Assembly (NCBI GenBank): GCA_034401135.1
Contig: JAWZSP010000001.1
Location: forward strand, 4,154,001 to 4,218,000
Direction: 5' to 3'
Source of the DNA: Volutella citrinella
Lineage: Eukaryota; Ascomycota; Sordariomycetes; Hypocreales; Nectriaceae
Length of the DNA stretch: 64,000 nucleotides
In this document: positions 24,532 through 35,008 of the stretch, piece after piece
How positions within the stretch are numbered: the first letter of the stretch is position 1
How the letters are laid out: each line of letters begins with the position of its first letter
Position numbers and translations under genes: made by a program
The notes under the pieces: model-generated
The model's database searches: none
What the model saw: only the letters and a program-made list of their open reading frames with translations
Told to the model about the DNA's origin: nothing

Positions 24532-25789
24532 ACCACCTAATTCATCAAGCTCTGTCCAGTGGACGCGTTGGCCCTCTCGAGTAGCCTTTTCACTCCGGAC
24601 ACGATAATCTTACTCAGCGTCGCCACGAGTTTACGAGTTTTATGATTTTCAGGGCGGTAGCGAGATAAGAGGGGAGCACGCGAGCGTCGTCGGATCACCT
24701 AAAACACACACACAAACAATCATCTGTGCAAAGTCGAGCTTTTTAATTCTCCTTCTGACGACTGCTCTATTATTTGACTTTGCTTTCCCACAAGAGATTC
24801 CCCTTCAGTTTGCGAACCCCCTCCCTCTCGCTCGGAGTTGATGGGATTGGCTTCTTTACTTCCTTCGGCGGCCATCAAATGGATCGAGATCAAGGGGTTG
24901 GCGCAGCAGGCGTCGAGGTCTCGCTCCTGGTCGTGGTGATTTGAAGTTTCAACCACAAGCGGTGTTTTTGGTACCAAAGACCCCGCGTACCTTAGTAGTT
25001 AGAGTTCGCTTCCTAGTACTGGTATATCGATGTGTCATTTGGGACTTTCGTCCCAGATGTCGTTTCTACACTTGTACCTCTAATTCACCTTAATAGTTGC
25101 CCTGGTAGACAAATTTCACTCGACGTTGCACAGGCACTGCAAATTCAACTCGATTTAATGATTTCTATTTCAGTTCCCAATCGCCCCAGCCCCGGCCGAC
25201 TTGATTGAAAGGATCGATGGGGGTTGGAAACCCGATTCGCAGAGCCGCACCACCGGAAATGGTGGAGCAGCGAGCTCTGAGTGTGTAAGACGGTTGGCCG
25301 GGTAAGACTGGAGCTGGCGCCATTGAAGCTTACCGACCTAAGCAGCAACCCTGCATGCTGACGGCGTAACGCAAAGCATGTAACCCACCTGGCCCAAGCC
25401 ACCATGTCAATAATATGGCGGACGGGTGCGGGCTGATGGCGTGGCTGGAATGTTGTCGTGTCGTCATCCGGATTGAGTGGGTATTATGTGCCGTCGTGAT
25501 TGAATGGCCCTGCATATTCGTGATGGATGCTCATCCAGCTCATGCAAAGATATCAACGGCGAGAGGTACATGAAGCCAGCGGCATTCGGGGCAACTTAGT
25601 CCTGTCGATATACGGATATGCGCCGTCGATATATGTTGTGAATGCTTAGCTGTCTCGTAAACGTCTCCCTCGCAGCCAGCTCAAAGTCCACGCGCCGTAT
25701 TATTCCTACAAAATGGTATGTATGGATGCAATGTACGTCCCCTGCACCGCGCTCTCGCCATCACCACTGCCTCCCGCTGTCGCACGCGC
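24532..25789. other. Convergent 3' intergenic region
   Basis: About 1.26 kb between the 3' ends of the GPI-protein gene (plus) and END3 (minus). It includes a short CA run near 24705-24718. It should contain both 3' UTRs; no gene is visible. Confidence 0.5.
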
Positions 25790-27109
25790 CTAGCCCCTCT
25801 TCTCCTGCTGAATCTCGGCCTGAATCTGCTCTAGCACCTGTTCCCTGGACCTCAAGTGAGACTCTAGCCCCTCGACCTGCTCCCGCACCGTCTGTAGGTC
25901 ATCCGATATGCTCTTCAGCGAACTCCCCTCGGCGCTCTTGCCGGTGCCCTGCTCCAAGGCGCGCAACTCACCACGCTTGTAGTCCAGTAGCTGGTCGAGT
26001 TCGCGTTTGACAAGCGCAGGTTTGGAGTCGCGCTTGCCGCCCTTCCGGCGCTCGGCAATTTCCTCCACCTTCTGAATCTTCTCCTCGAGCTCTTGCAACT
26101 TCTTCTTCAGTCGGACCTCTTCCCAGTCGTCCGTCTTCTCAGTTGAGAAGTCTGTGCCAGCCGTCTTGAAGCCGCTGCGTCCGAGGCGCGTCAGGTACTG
26201 GTCGCCGAACTTAGCCTTACGGCCCGTGCTGGTCGAGTCGTCGGCCTTAGTGGCCCATCGTGAGTTGGCGCCCCCGCGCTGGTTGTCGATCTGATAATCA
26301 ATCTGGTTGCGCTCAAAGCTCGACCGCAAGGACGCGGGAACGGTGCGCGGGATACGGAAGCCATCGTGTCTGTTGTTTAGGATGTGAAGGAAAGCAAGGC
26401 AGGCGTCCTTGTTAATGGTAGACCCGGCCGAAGGGTTGACTAGGTTCCAAGCGGAACGGATATCCGTGTCCGGGACATCCAGGGATTCGTATAGATCATC
26501 AAGAGCATTGACTGCAGAAGGTTAGAATCATCCTAGTCCTACCCGTGGGGGGATTTAGACACTCACAAGGAACCTCTCCTCGCATGTCCCTGTTCTCCTG
26601 GTAAATCTGCTCGTACTTGGACTTGTCCGCCGGCTTCATATACCAATCGAAGCCATCCTTCAGTCCTGGCGTGTCGGATTCATCGTCGACTTGCTCGAAC
26701 GCCACTTGCTTCCCCGTGATGGCTCGGGTCGCCTGCACCAGGTGTGACTTGGACTCGGGCACCAACCAGTCGGGTAATGTCGTCGGCACGTCTTGATATT
26801 CCTATTAAGATCAAATGGTGAGCTTCTGTGCCGCAAGCCTGGCTAGTCGTCGGCCATGACCGGGTTTCGTACCCCATTCAGAATGTCAAAGATGATGCGC
26901 ATGGCGACGCAGAACTCCTCGAAATCCAGGTTGCCATCATTGTCGACATCAGCAAGGTCCCACACTCGCTCGAGCTGGTCGTCGCGAAGGCCGCTGTTCT
27001 TGAGGACAGGCGCAGCTTGTTCTCCTGTCAGGAACTTGCCGCCGCCGGTTCTTGTTGAGAAGATGTTCCAGTATGTCTCGATTTCTTGCGCCTCGATCTT
27101 GGGTGCCAT
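25790..27109 (-). CDS. end3: Actin cytoskeleton-regulatory complex protein END3 (EH domain)
   Basis: Three exons on the minus strand, 27109-26873, 26801-26567 and 26511-25790, encode 397 residues. The N-terminal EH domain (about 1-95) carries [24 protein letters not shown] and the EF-hand-like [21 protein letters not shown] second EH-like region follows (about 130-250; FERNQIDYQ lies just after it). The C-terminal about 110 residues form a charged coiled coil ([23 protein letters not shown]...). In yeast END3 works with PAN1 and SLA1 at cortical actin patches, binds NPF-type motifs and drives endocytic internalisation. The length fits fungal END3 (about 400). It is transcribed divergently from the isopentenyl-diphosphate isomerase gene. 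Confidence 0.95.
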
Positions 27110-28411
27110 GATTGCGCGGGAGGGCCGGCACACGACGACGTTGACGGGGAGGTGAGTGACGAGAGGGGGGAGGAGAGCGGGTTCGGCGAAGCGAAATGAC
27201 GGTCGCGCTTGCCCGGTCGAAGTCTAATGATGAGTGCGCTGGAGGATGCGAACTTGTGCGAGAGGAGAGACGGCCAGCGAAGCGGATGTGATGATGTGTG
27301 GCGTTAGGTGTACGGATGCGATGACGATGCTACCCAGCCTCGCTGGGCCAATTCCCCTGACAGCACGAGCGGCTGGGAGCTTGGGTGGGTGCCCCGCTTA
27401 GGGAATATTGACATAGCGCATAAGGTGGGCGAGCGTCGCAAGCTTTAGCAACTTCTCCTTCACACCAGGTCTATGCTGCAATAAGTAAGAGAGAGAAAAA
27501 AAAAGAGAAAATGTACAAGTCATCGAATAATTGTAGGATCGTCAATGATAGTATCAGTAGTGGCTGCAGCGGCTTGCGATTTGCGGACCGGAAGGGTGTG
27601 AAATGTCCGCACGGCCTGGTTTATTATTATTCGGCCGGGATTCATCGCAAGGGGCTTGCACGCTGGTTTCATAGGGCTGATATCAGATCGGCTCTGAAGA
27701 CTGCTAGTCAGGCCGGCCATGGGCGAGCATCGAAATGTTGGCTTTCGATTGCCGGCAAATCTGGCAGTGTTTCTCTGTGGCTTGGGGGCTGTTTGTTGGA
27801 TCATGAAGTTGGCATTCCCTCCTCAAGGCACACACCAGTTGCGGGTCTCACATGGATGAGACCCTTTGACAGGCTCCCAGCTCGGCTGCCTTGTTGGTAT
27901 TTGTTTTCGTGAAACAGGCTTCGTTGCGGACAGCTTATACGAAAACGAAGGGCGCGGCGGAGCAACCAAAAAATGCTCGGATCGACTATCCCCAGGGCAG
28001 CTTCACCGAAGACGGCTGACTAAGGGGATGCAAGGGCAGTGGGACAAAGGCGGGTTGCCAGCACCAGGGATGCAGCAGGTAGCTACGACGTTCAAACCTG
28101 CCCAATTAGGGGTGCTGGAGGCGCCGTCGTGGGTTCTTAGTGGAGGCTTCAGTGGGTGTGCAGATGCGGCAGTGAAGCCGATGGAGAGGTCGTTGGAGGG
28201 CTGGAGGGGGCCGGCATTTGGACTTTTTGGAGGGGCAAGAGTTGAATTAGTCCGCCACCAGCCAGCCAAGCTACTTAATCCTCCCCTTCCTGCTAGCCAC
28301 CGTGTGACACTGAGCTCTAGTATCCCCCTCCCAATATCGCCAGACCGATCTGATCCAATTCAAGTTCAATCTGATCCTCAGTTGACCCCTCACATCGTCG
28401 TCGCCGTCGCC
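27110..28411. promoter_or_regulatory. Divergent promoter region between END3 and IDI1
   Basis: About 1.3 kb separate the two start codons, so this DNA must contain both promoters. A purine (GA/A) tract occurs at about 27488-27510. A pyrimidine-rich stretch lies just upstream of the isomerase start. No additional gene is supported. Confidence 0.5.
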
Positions 28412-29327
<916 letters not shown>

Positions 29328-31476
29328 TTTCCGCGTACACACGGAGGTGGCTGGAAGTGGCGATGACGGAGGAGGGGAGGGGTTGAAAATGGCACAAGTG
29401 AGGACAATAATTGCACCCTCGATGGGACGGCGGCGTGCGGGAGGAACGTCGCAGGGGATTCATTCGGTCAGGGTGAGTTGAGAGGTTGGAATTGGCGATT
29501 GATCTGCACACCTAACTTAGATATCCACTATTGAAACCCGCGTAAATCCGTGGGAGGGGGCTCCGGGCCGCTTTGATAATTTGACGTTTGTTCAGTTCAT
29601 TCACACTCACGCTCTGGAGAAGTTGCACGAGACGTCTCAAATCGAAGAGACGGAAGAGACGGGCTTTGTCCTCAACCAAATTACTAATTAGTAGTAGACG
29701 CATGGCTGGCCGGAACTCGTTGGGACAGCGCAGGCAGTACCTAATCAGTAATCAGGTGCAGCATCTTATCGCCCCGCCGGGCCCTTCGGCAGTCGGGGGC
29801 CTTGACTCGGGAGTTGGGGTCGGCGTCTTATCGCGCCTTCCTTCGACGACCGGCCGGTATATTTCGGTCTCGCTCTGGCCTCGCCCCGGCGTGTCAATTA
29901 GTCCAAACCCCCAACTGCAGGCCATATCTATTCCGCCGCCACCTGAAGCCCCCTAGTCCACGCCGGGGCATCCCATCATCACCTGAGCGCTTGCATCCGC
30001 ATCAGCATGGTTCAGCATGCATTATCCTGTACGGTCCTGTACATGTACGCTCGGCTCAACCTCACAACTGACTGATCGGTGCCCACAGACGGTGCCACGT
30101 CTGACCAGGCGGAGAGGGCGGCCGGGGGGTGCTTGGCGGCGTGGGGACCGTGTTTGTGTCTTTTTGCCTTTTGACTCAATCGGCCGCGGCGGGCAGTCTC
30201 TCTGGCCATTGTGAGCGGCTTCCGACCCCACCATCGTTGGGCGAGCCCGTCTCAAGACTCGATTGCGATACGGCCGCCGGTGCCACCGCCCGCGGCGACT
30301 GGCTGGCTCATTGACGCCGGCCCAAACGAAGCCGTGACTCGTGACAGGGTCCCCGAGGAGAGCATGACAAGCAAGCCACCGGCTTAGCTGCGAAGCATGG
30401 CCTCCCCCACGCTGGCCAGTGACGATGGCCAATTCCAAAGCCAGCCAACAGGGTCGCCCTCCTCCCCACCGCGGGCCACATGGGGTGCGGAGAGGATGGC
30501 TTCTATTGTCCCCCGTAGATCCCCTCCTCCCGTGGACAGGTTTAGCTAAGGGAGGTAAGCAGGATCCCACGCGCGCACAAGGCTCCCCCTAGGCATGCCC
30601 GTCGTATCGTGCGGGCGGCTAATGCCGGGACGTCTCTACATCCATCTAGCAAGTACATAAACCCCCATGAACAGTCTCGTGCCTCCCTCTTCCCTCCCTC
30701 TTTGTGTACCAGCCAGACAAAAGCCTCCCAACAACATCAACCCCCCCCCTGCATGACTACAACCATAACAACCATAGCCCGGCGTCGAACAGTCGCTAGC
30801 TTACCTTGACCACAACTTGATCTTTCCAGGGTGACCCTATAGAACGGGTCAGCTTGAGAGAAGCCCAAACTTGGTGTCTTGTTGCTACTTGGACTCAGTC
30901 CAACTCCGTGACTGTTGCTTACCGAAAGCTCACGCGCCCTTTGTCTTTGTCTCTCCATCTGATCTCCCGTACTACCATCACTCTGCGCCCCGAGGCCCTA
31001 AGAGTTTCTTCCACTTCCATCTTCCTCCTTACTTCCCGTCTTCCCCGAAACCAAACACGAGCTGTTGAGAACCTCAAGCCTCCCAGCTTCATCCACCACC
31101 ACCACCTCCTCCTCCTCTACCCTCCACCCTTAGTTTCGAGAGCCCCGCCCGCTCGCAAACTACCACATTGATGTCGGTTGAACTACGAGCCAGCCTCAAC
31201 TGTCTGCGTCATCCCTCGAGGTTTACGCCCGTCTCCAGAACCCAACTGTCACAGGTTCATACGGGCGATAGTATCCAGAATATACAACAATGTAAGTCTC
31301 CAGGCCCCCCCCCCCAGGGCCCCCTCCCAAAGAGACTCCGGCTTTGGGATCCTGAGAGGTTCATGTTCCCGCTCCCCTCAAAAACGTGACGATGAACAAG
31401 ACTTGCTTAATCGTGCCAATTGCTTTCTCTTGTACCAGTTACGGCCAATTCAAGCGACTAAACAGGACGTCTCATC
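29328..31476. other. Intergenic region and 5' leader of the GNAT gene
   Basis: About 2.1 kb with no recognisable coding gene. From about 30660 onward the sequence is C/T-rich, consistent with a promoter and long leader. A probable leader intron (31292-31438) and an upstream ORF starting at 31171 are described separately. Confidence 0.5.
31171..31461 (+). promoter_or_regulatory. Leader intron and upstream ORF of the GNAT gene
   Basis: GTAAGT at 31292 and TTGTACCAG ending at 31438 define a likely 147-nt intron in the leader. If it is spliced, the ATG at 31171 opens a 47-codon upstream ORF (31171-31291 joined to 31439-31461) that stops 15 nt before the main ATG at 31477. If it is not spliced, an ATG-TAA minimal ORF spans the donor at 31291-31296. 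Such leaders often tune translation. Whether transcription starts upstream of 31171 cannot be seen here. Confidence 0.4.
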
Positions 31477-32480
31477 ATGGACCTTGTGAATAAGAACGTC
31501 CTCAATCAGGACTGGGCTCGCAAGCGCTCCCTCGTCCCTACCTGGTGGGAAGATGCTGTACGCGTCGTCGACGTCGATGAGAGCGAGGTCGCGGGACGTG
31601 CCCTGGCGCACGCCTTTGCCACGGACGCCCACAGCGTCTACCTGCTCGACGGGGACGACATGGCCAACTACTCGGCCGAAGACAAGTGGAAGCTGCACGT
31701 CGATATGATGACTTACATGGTTGCTGCGCACTGCCTCAAGGGCACCGTCACCACCATAGGGTCTGACTACGACGCCATAGCACTCTGGTGAGTCGAAGCT
31801 TCCCCCTCGAAGACGGTTCTCGTTCTGACGACATCTAGGATGTTGCCCGGCCCGCAGCAGATGGACGACTGGTGGACGGCCCTCCGCAGCGGCATGTGGA
31901 GGCTGTACTTCCGGCTCTCCCCCGAGGGACGCAAGCGGTACTTTGACGAGATGATGCCCGTCCTGCAGCGCACAAAGGAGGACGTCATGGGCGAGCGCGA
32001 CAACGACTGCTACTACCTCGTCTACATCGGCACCAAGCCCAGCGCCCGCAGAAAAGGCTACGCGGGACGCCTCATCCGCCACATGGTTGACAAGGTACGT
32101 CATCTTTTTCTGTTTTCATTTATTTATATGTTTTGCCGTAGGGCCTGGTGCCGTTGAGCGCATCCCCATGAACTATCCCCATGTCCTTGACTAACATGAC
32201 AAAACTCCAAAAGGCCGACGCAGAGGGCCGCCCCATGTACCTGGAATCGAGTGCTGAGGGCAACAACGCATACTACGCCAAGTTTGGCTTCGAGCTCAAG
32301 CGTCAGGTCTCCTTCAAGCGCGGCCCGGACCCCGTCACGGCCTATATCATGGTCCGCGAGCCCAAGGCGCCCAAGTCGCCCCAGGCTGCGACGACGCCGA
32401 CGCCGACGCCGACGACCCTCCATTTGACCGCCAAGATACCTCGTCTGATGCCTGCCGTTGGCGAGAGTGTCAGGGTCTAG
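31477..32480 (+). CDS. GNAT-family N-acetyltransferase
   Basis: Three exons, 31477-31787, 31839-32094 and 32214-32480, give 277 residues. The C-terminal half carries the GNAT fold. CYYLVYIGTKPSARRKGYAGRLIRHMV contains the acetyl-CoA pyrophosphate-binding motif RRKGYAG (family R/Q-x-x-G-x-G/A), followed by MYLESSAEGNNAYYAKFGFEL, the usual motif B. A preceding module (WWTALRSGMWRLYFRLSPEGRKRYFDEMMPVL) matches fungal acetyltransferases of unknown substrate. An in-frame stop seven codons upstream of the ATG fixes the start. The end has a Pro-Thr repeat (TPTPTPTT). Acetyl-CoA-dependent N-acetylation is known for the family; substrate and location are unknown. Confidence 0.88.
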
Positions 32481-33098
32481 GCAGCTTCAACGATTTGAAT
32501 TTGAAGTCCCTCCCCAGGCCCTTGTCCTTGCCCAGGGCCGAAAACGGTGTCGAGGGAGAAGCTAGCTTCTGGCTGGCCATATCCCGACGACCCGTTCACG
32601 TTCCGTTCACAACCGCGCCTTGTTGGCCTCTGCAAGCCCCAGTTGCATCATCGCATATGGTGACTCCCCATCCTCTCATCCTGAACAAGCCTGAGTTACT
32701 TGGCGACTCTTGCGAACGGGCGCTTGCATTGGCCAGCAACTGCATTCCGACCTGCAACAGTCTTTACCATTCCCCCTTTTTTGTCTCTTTTACCACGCGC
32801 CTGTGTTTTTGCGTCTTTACCATGCACCAGTGTTTTGTGTCTTCACCATGCACCAGTTTTTTGTGCCTTCATCTTTCGCCGACCGGTTTCAATCATTCAT
32901 TAGTAACCCAAGACAGTACATGAAAACGATAACAAACAAGCAAGGATTTTTGTCATTCCCTCATAAACTGATGGAGACCCGCCTATATCCGTGAACACCC
33001 GTTCTAACCAGTTCAGACCGTATAGACAAACCATGGTTGCCACCACCTACTGCTGCAGTAGTAGGAATTCCCCCAGCCGGGGCACTGCCAGGCCTCAA
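32481..33098. other. Convergent intergenic region with minisatellite
   Basis: About 0.6 kb between the 3' ends of the GNAT gene (plus) and RPA2 (minus), containing the short tandem repeat at 32777-32880. No gene. Confidence 0.55.
32777..32880. repeat. Imperfect about 27-bp minisatellite, nearly 4 copies
   Basis: Units begin at about 32777, 32806, 32833 and 32859. They share the pattern TTTTGTGTCTT followed by CACCATGCACCAGT, with several substitutions; the last copy is truncated. It lies in the 3' intergenic space between two convergent genes. Confidence 0.75.
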
Positions 33099-34080
33099 CT
33101 AGTACTCCAGAACTGCCCAAGTCTCGTCGTCCACCGTAGTGTATATCAGACCCTGCCCCAGCAGCTCCTCCGCGCCCATGAGGACGTCCCTCACTGACAT
33201 CCCCGTTGAGTTGGTAATGATCTGGATATTGACGCCCTCGTTGCCGCCAGGTGTATTGCTCATGAAGTTGAACATCTTCTTGCCCGCCGCCGAGCATCCT
33301 GTGAGCTTGTTGGCGCCGGCGTTTGCCGCCCCGCTGTCGTAGTTGGCACCGCCGTCGACGAACATGCTATCGCCGTCGGCGTTGGCGCCGCCCTGGCCTC
33401 CAAGGGGTCCCTTGGTGTAGAAGAGGTGTACGTATGTGGACTCGAGCATGTGGTAGTTGACTTCGTTGTGATCGGTCACGGCGCGAATGACGTGGGCGGC
33501 AACGTGACGCTTATTGGAGAAGGACTTGACGCGGCCCCAGATGCGGACGTAGGAGTCAACCTCGAAGGAGCCGGTGTCGTCCTGCTTATCAGCGTCAACC
33601 CACTTCTTGACCTCCATCTGGCCGGTGCCGTCGTCCATCTTGAGGGTGATGTTGGTAGCTTGGACGTTCACGCTGCGGACCTGGCCGACAAAGGTGACTT
33701 GCGTGACGGCAGTGCCGTCGATTTTGAAGTCGGCACCGGCGTATGCCTCCTCGGCGTCGAGAAGCTGCTTGATCGTGACGGGACGGAGTGACTCGTCTTG
33801 GTAGGACTGTGCCGAGATATCGAGTTAGCAGGCGCTTCTGAATGAGCAAAGACCACATCAGACTACACTACAGTACCTTTCCGCCGCCGCCGCCTTGGCT
33901 GCCCTGCTGAGAGCCGCCAGCGAAGAAGCCTCCGGAATCATCGCCGCCTTGGGCGCCGTAGCCGGGTTTCGACATGCCACCGTACGCAGCTGCAGCGATG
34001 AAAGACACGTTAGTGAGCGACCCAAGTAAAGGTGGGGGATCATTGAAGTCATGCGGGATCTGGGGATGCGACATACACAT
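33099..34080 (-). CDS. rfa2: Replication protein A subunit 2 (RPA32)
   Basis: Three exons on the minus strand, 34080-34077 (only ATGT), 33989-33877 and 33806-33099, give 274 residues. The spliced N-terminus reads MSAYGGMSKPGYGAQGGDDS and continues as the Gly/Ser/Gln-rich tail that is phosphorylated in RPA32 proteins. Residues about 42-175 form the OB-fold (RPVTIKQLLDAEE...VTFVGQVRSVN...ITLKMDDGTGQMEVKKWVD...VRIWGRVKSFSNKRHVAAHVIR). Residues about 205-274 form the C-terminal winged helix (NFMSNTPGGNEGVNIQIITNSTGMSVRDVLMGAEELLGQGLIYTTVDDETWAVLEY). It binds single-stranded DNA as part of the RPA heterotrimer in replication, recombination and repair. The 4-nt first coding exon is unusual but phase and splice sites (GTATGT, TGCAG) are good. 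An ACGCGT box lies about 105 bp upstream. Confidence 0.95.
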
Positions 34081-35008
34081 TTTGGGGTTGGCTGGATGAA
34101 AAGGTGATTGCTAATGGCGGGTGGTGGAGGTGGGAGGCAGAACAGGCTCGCTCACCAAATGCACCAGGAAGCGTGCACTCCAAGACGCGTCCAGTCGCGC
34201 CTAGGTTTAATGGATGTGCCCCGCGCAGAAACGTGATGGGTGGGGTCGCCCTTAGTCACCCAATCCGTTTGGGAATCTTATGTAATGCGGAATTCCGTTC
34301 ATGTACGACGGGAAGGAAGCCCACTTGCATTGAGGCACAGATTAATCAATACCTGGGTACTTGCCTGGACCAATCTGGCAAGGTACCTTACTCAATATCA
34401 CTGTGGTCATGATTGGCATAAAAAAGTGTCGTCTTTCATTCACAGCTCCATGCTGGCCCAACTAGCGGCCATGAAAGACGGGAAACCTGTGGCAGCACTT
34501 CCTGCTCCGTTCATCGGCAAGCCGGGGATTTCTCGCAGAGATCCGGCAATTCAGCTATGCCGGCCGTGTCACCTGATTGATGAGATGGAAGTGTCGCGTG
34601 TGGGGAGCTTGACCAGCACTGGCTCGGGCTGTTAGTGCAAGTCGAGGCCGCTAGGCGCTGCTACCTCTAGTGGACGTGTTTTAGCCTCGGCACCAGCCCC
34701 AGTGGAGGCGCCTGCTGCACGCTGCACCGCTGGAGCACAAACCGCCCGCCCCCGGCAGCGGAATTCGGGCCCTGGCACTCGGAGTTGCCCCCGTCCTTCT
34801 CCAGGTTTCGATGGACTGACCATTTGACATCTGACATCGACATCACCTCCGCTTCGCCCGCTTCAGTCTGTGTACTATAATTATTCCTCTTACACCTAGG
34901 AGCAAGCCAAGCCAAGCCCCCAACAACTACTTTTTCTCTTCCTTGCTCCCCTTCTAGCCTTTGTATTCCAGCGAAAGCCATCTCGGCTGTTGTTTGCTTC
35001 CTGTCGTC
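34081..35008. promoter_or_regulatory. Divergent promoter region between RPA2 and Lon
   Basis: About 0.93 kb separates the two start codons. On the RPA2 side there is an ACGCGT MluI cell-cycle box and a nearby GTCGCGCC. The Lon side is C/T-rich close to the start. No further gene is visible. Confidence 0.5.
34185..34190. promoter_or_regulatory. MluI cell-cycle box (ACGCGT) at RPA2
   Basis: Perfect ACGCGT about 105 bp upstream of the RPA2 ATG, with a GTCGCGCC E2F/SBF-like sequence a few bases further. In yeasts such boxes bind MBF and drive G1/S expression of replication genes, including RPA subunits. The position is fitting, but a six-base motif occurs by chance roughly every 4 kb. Confidence 0.4.
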
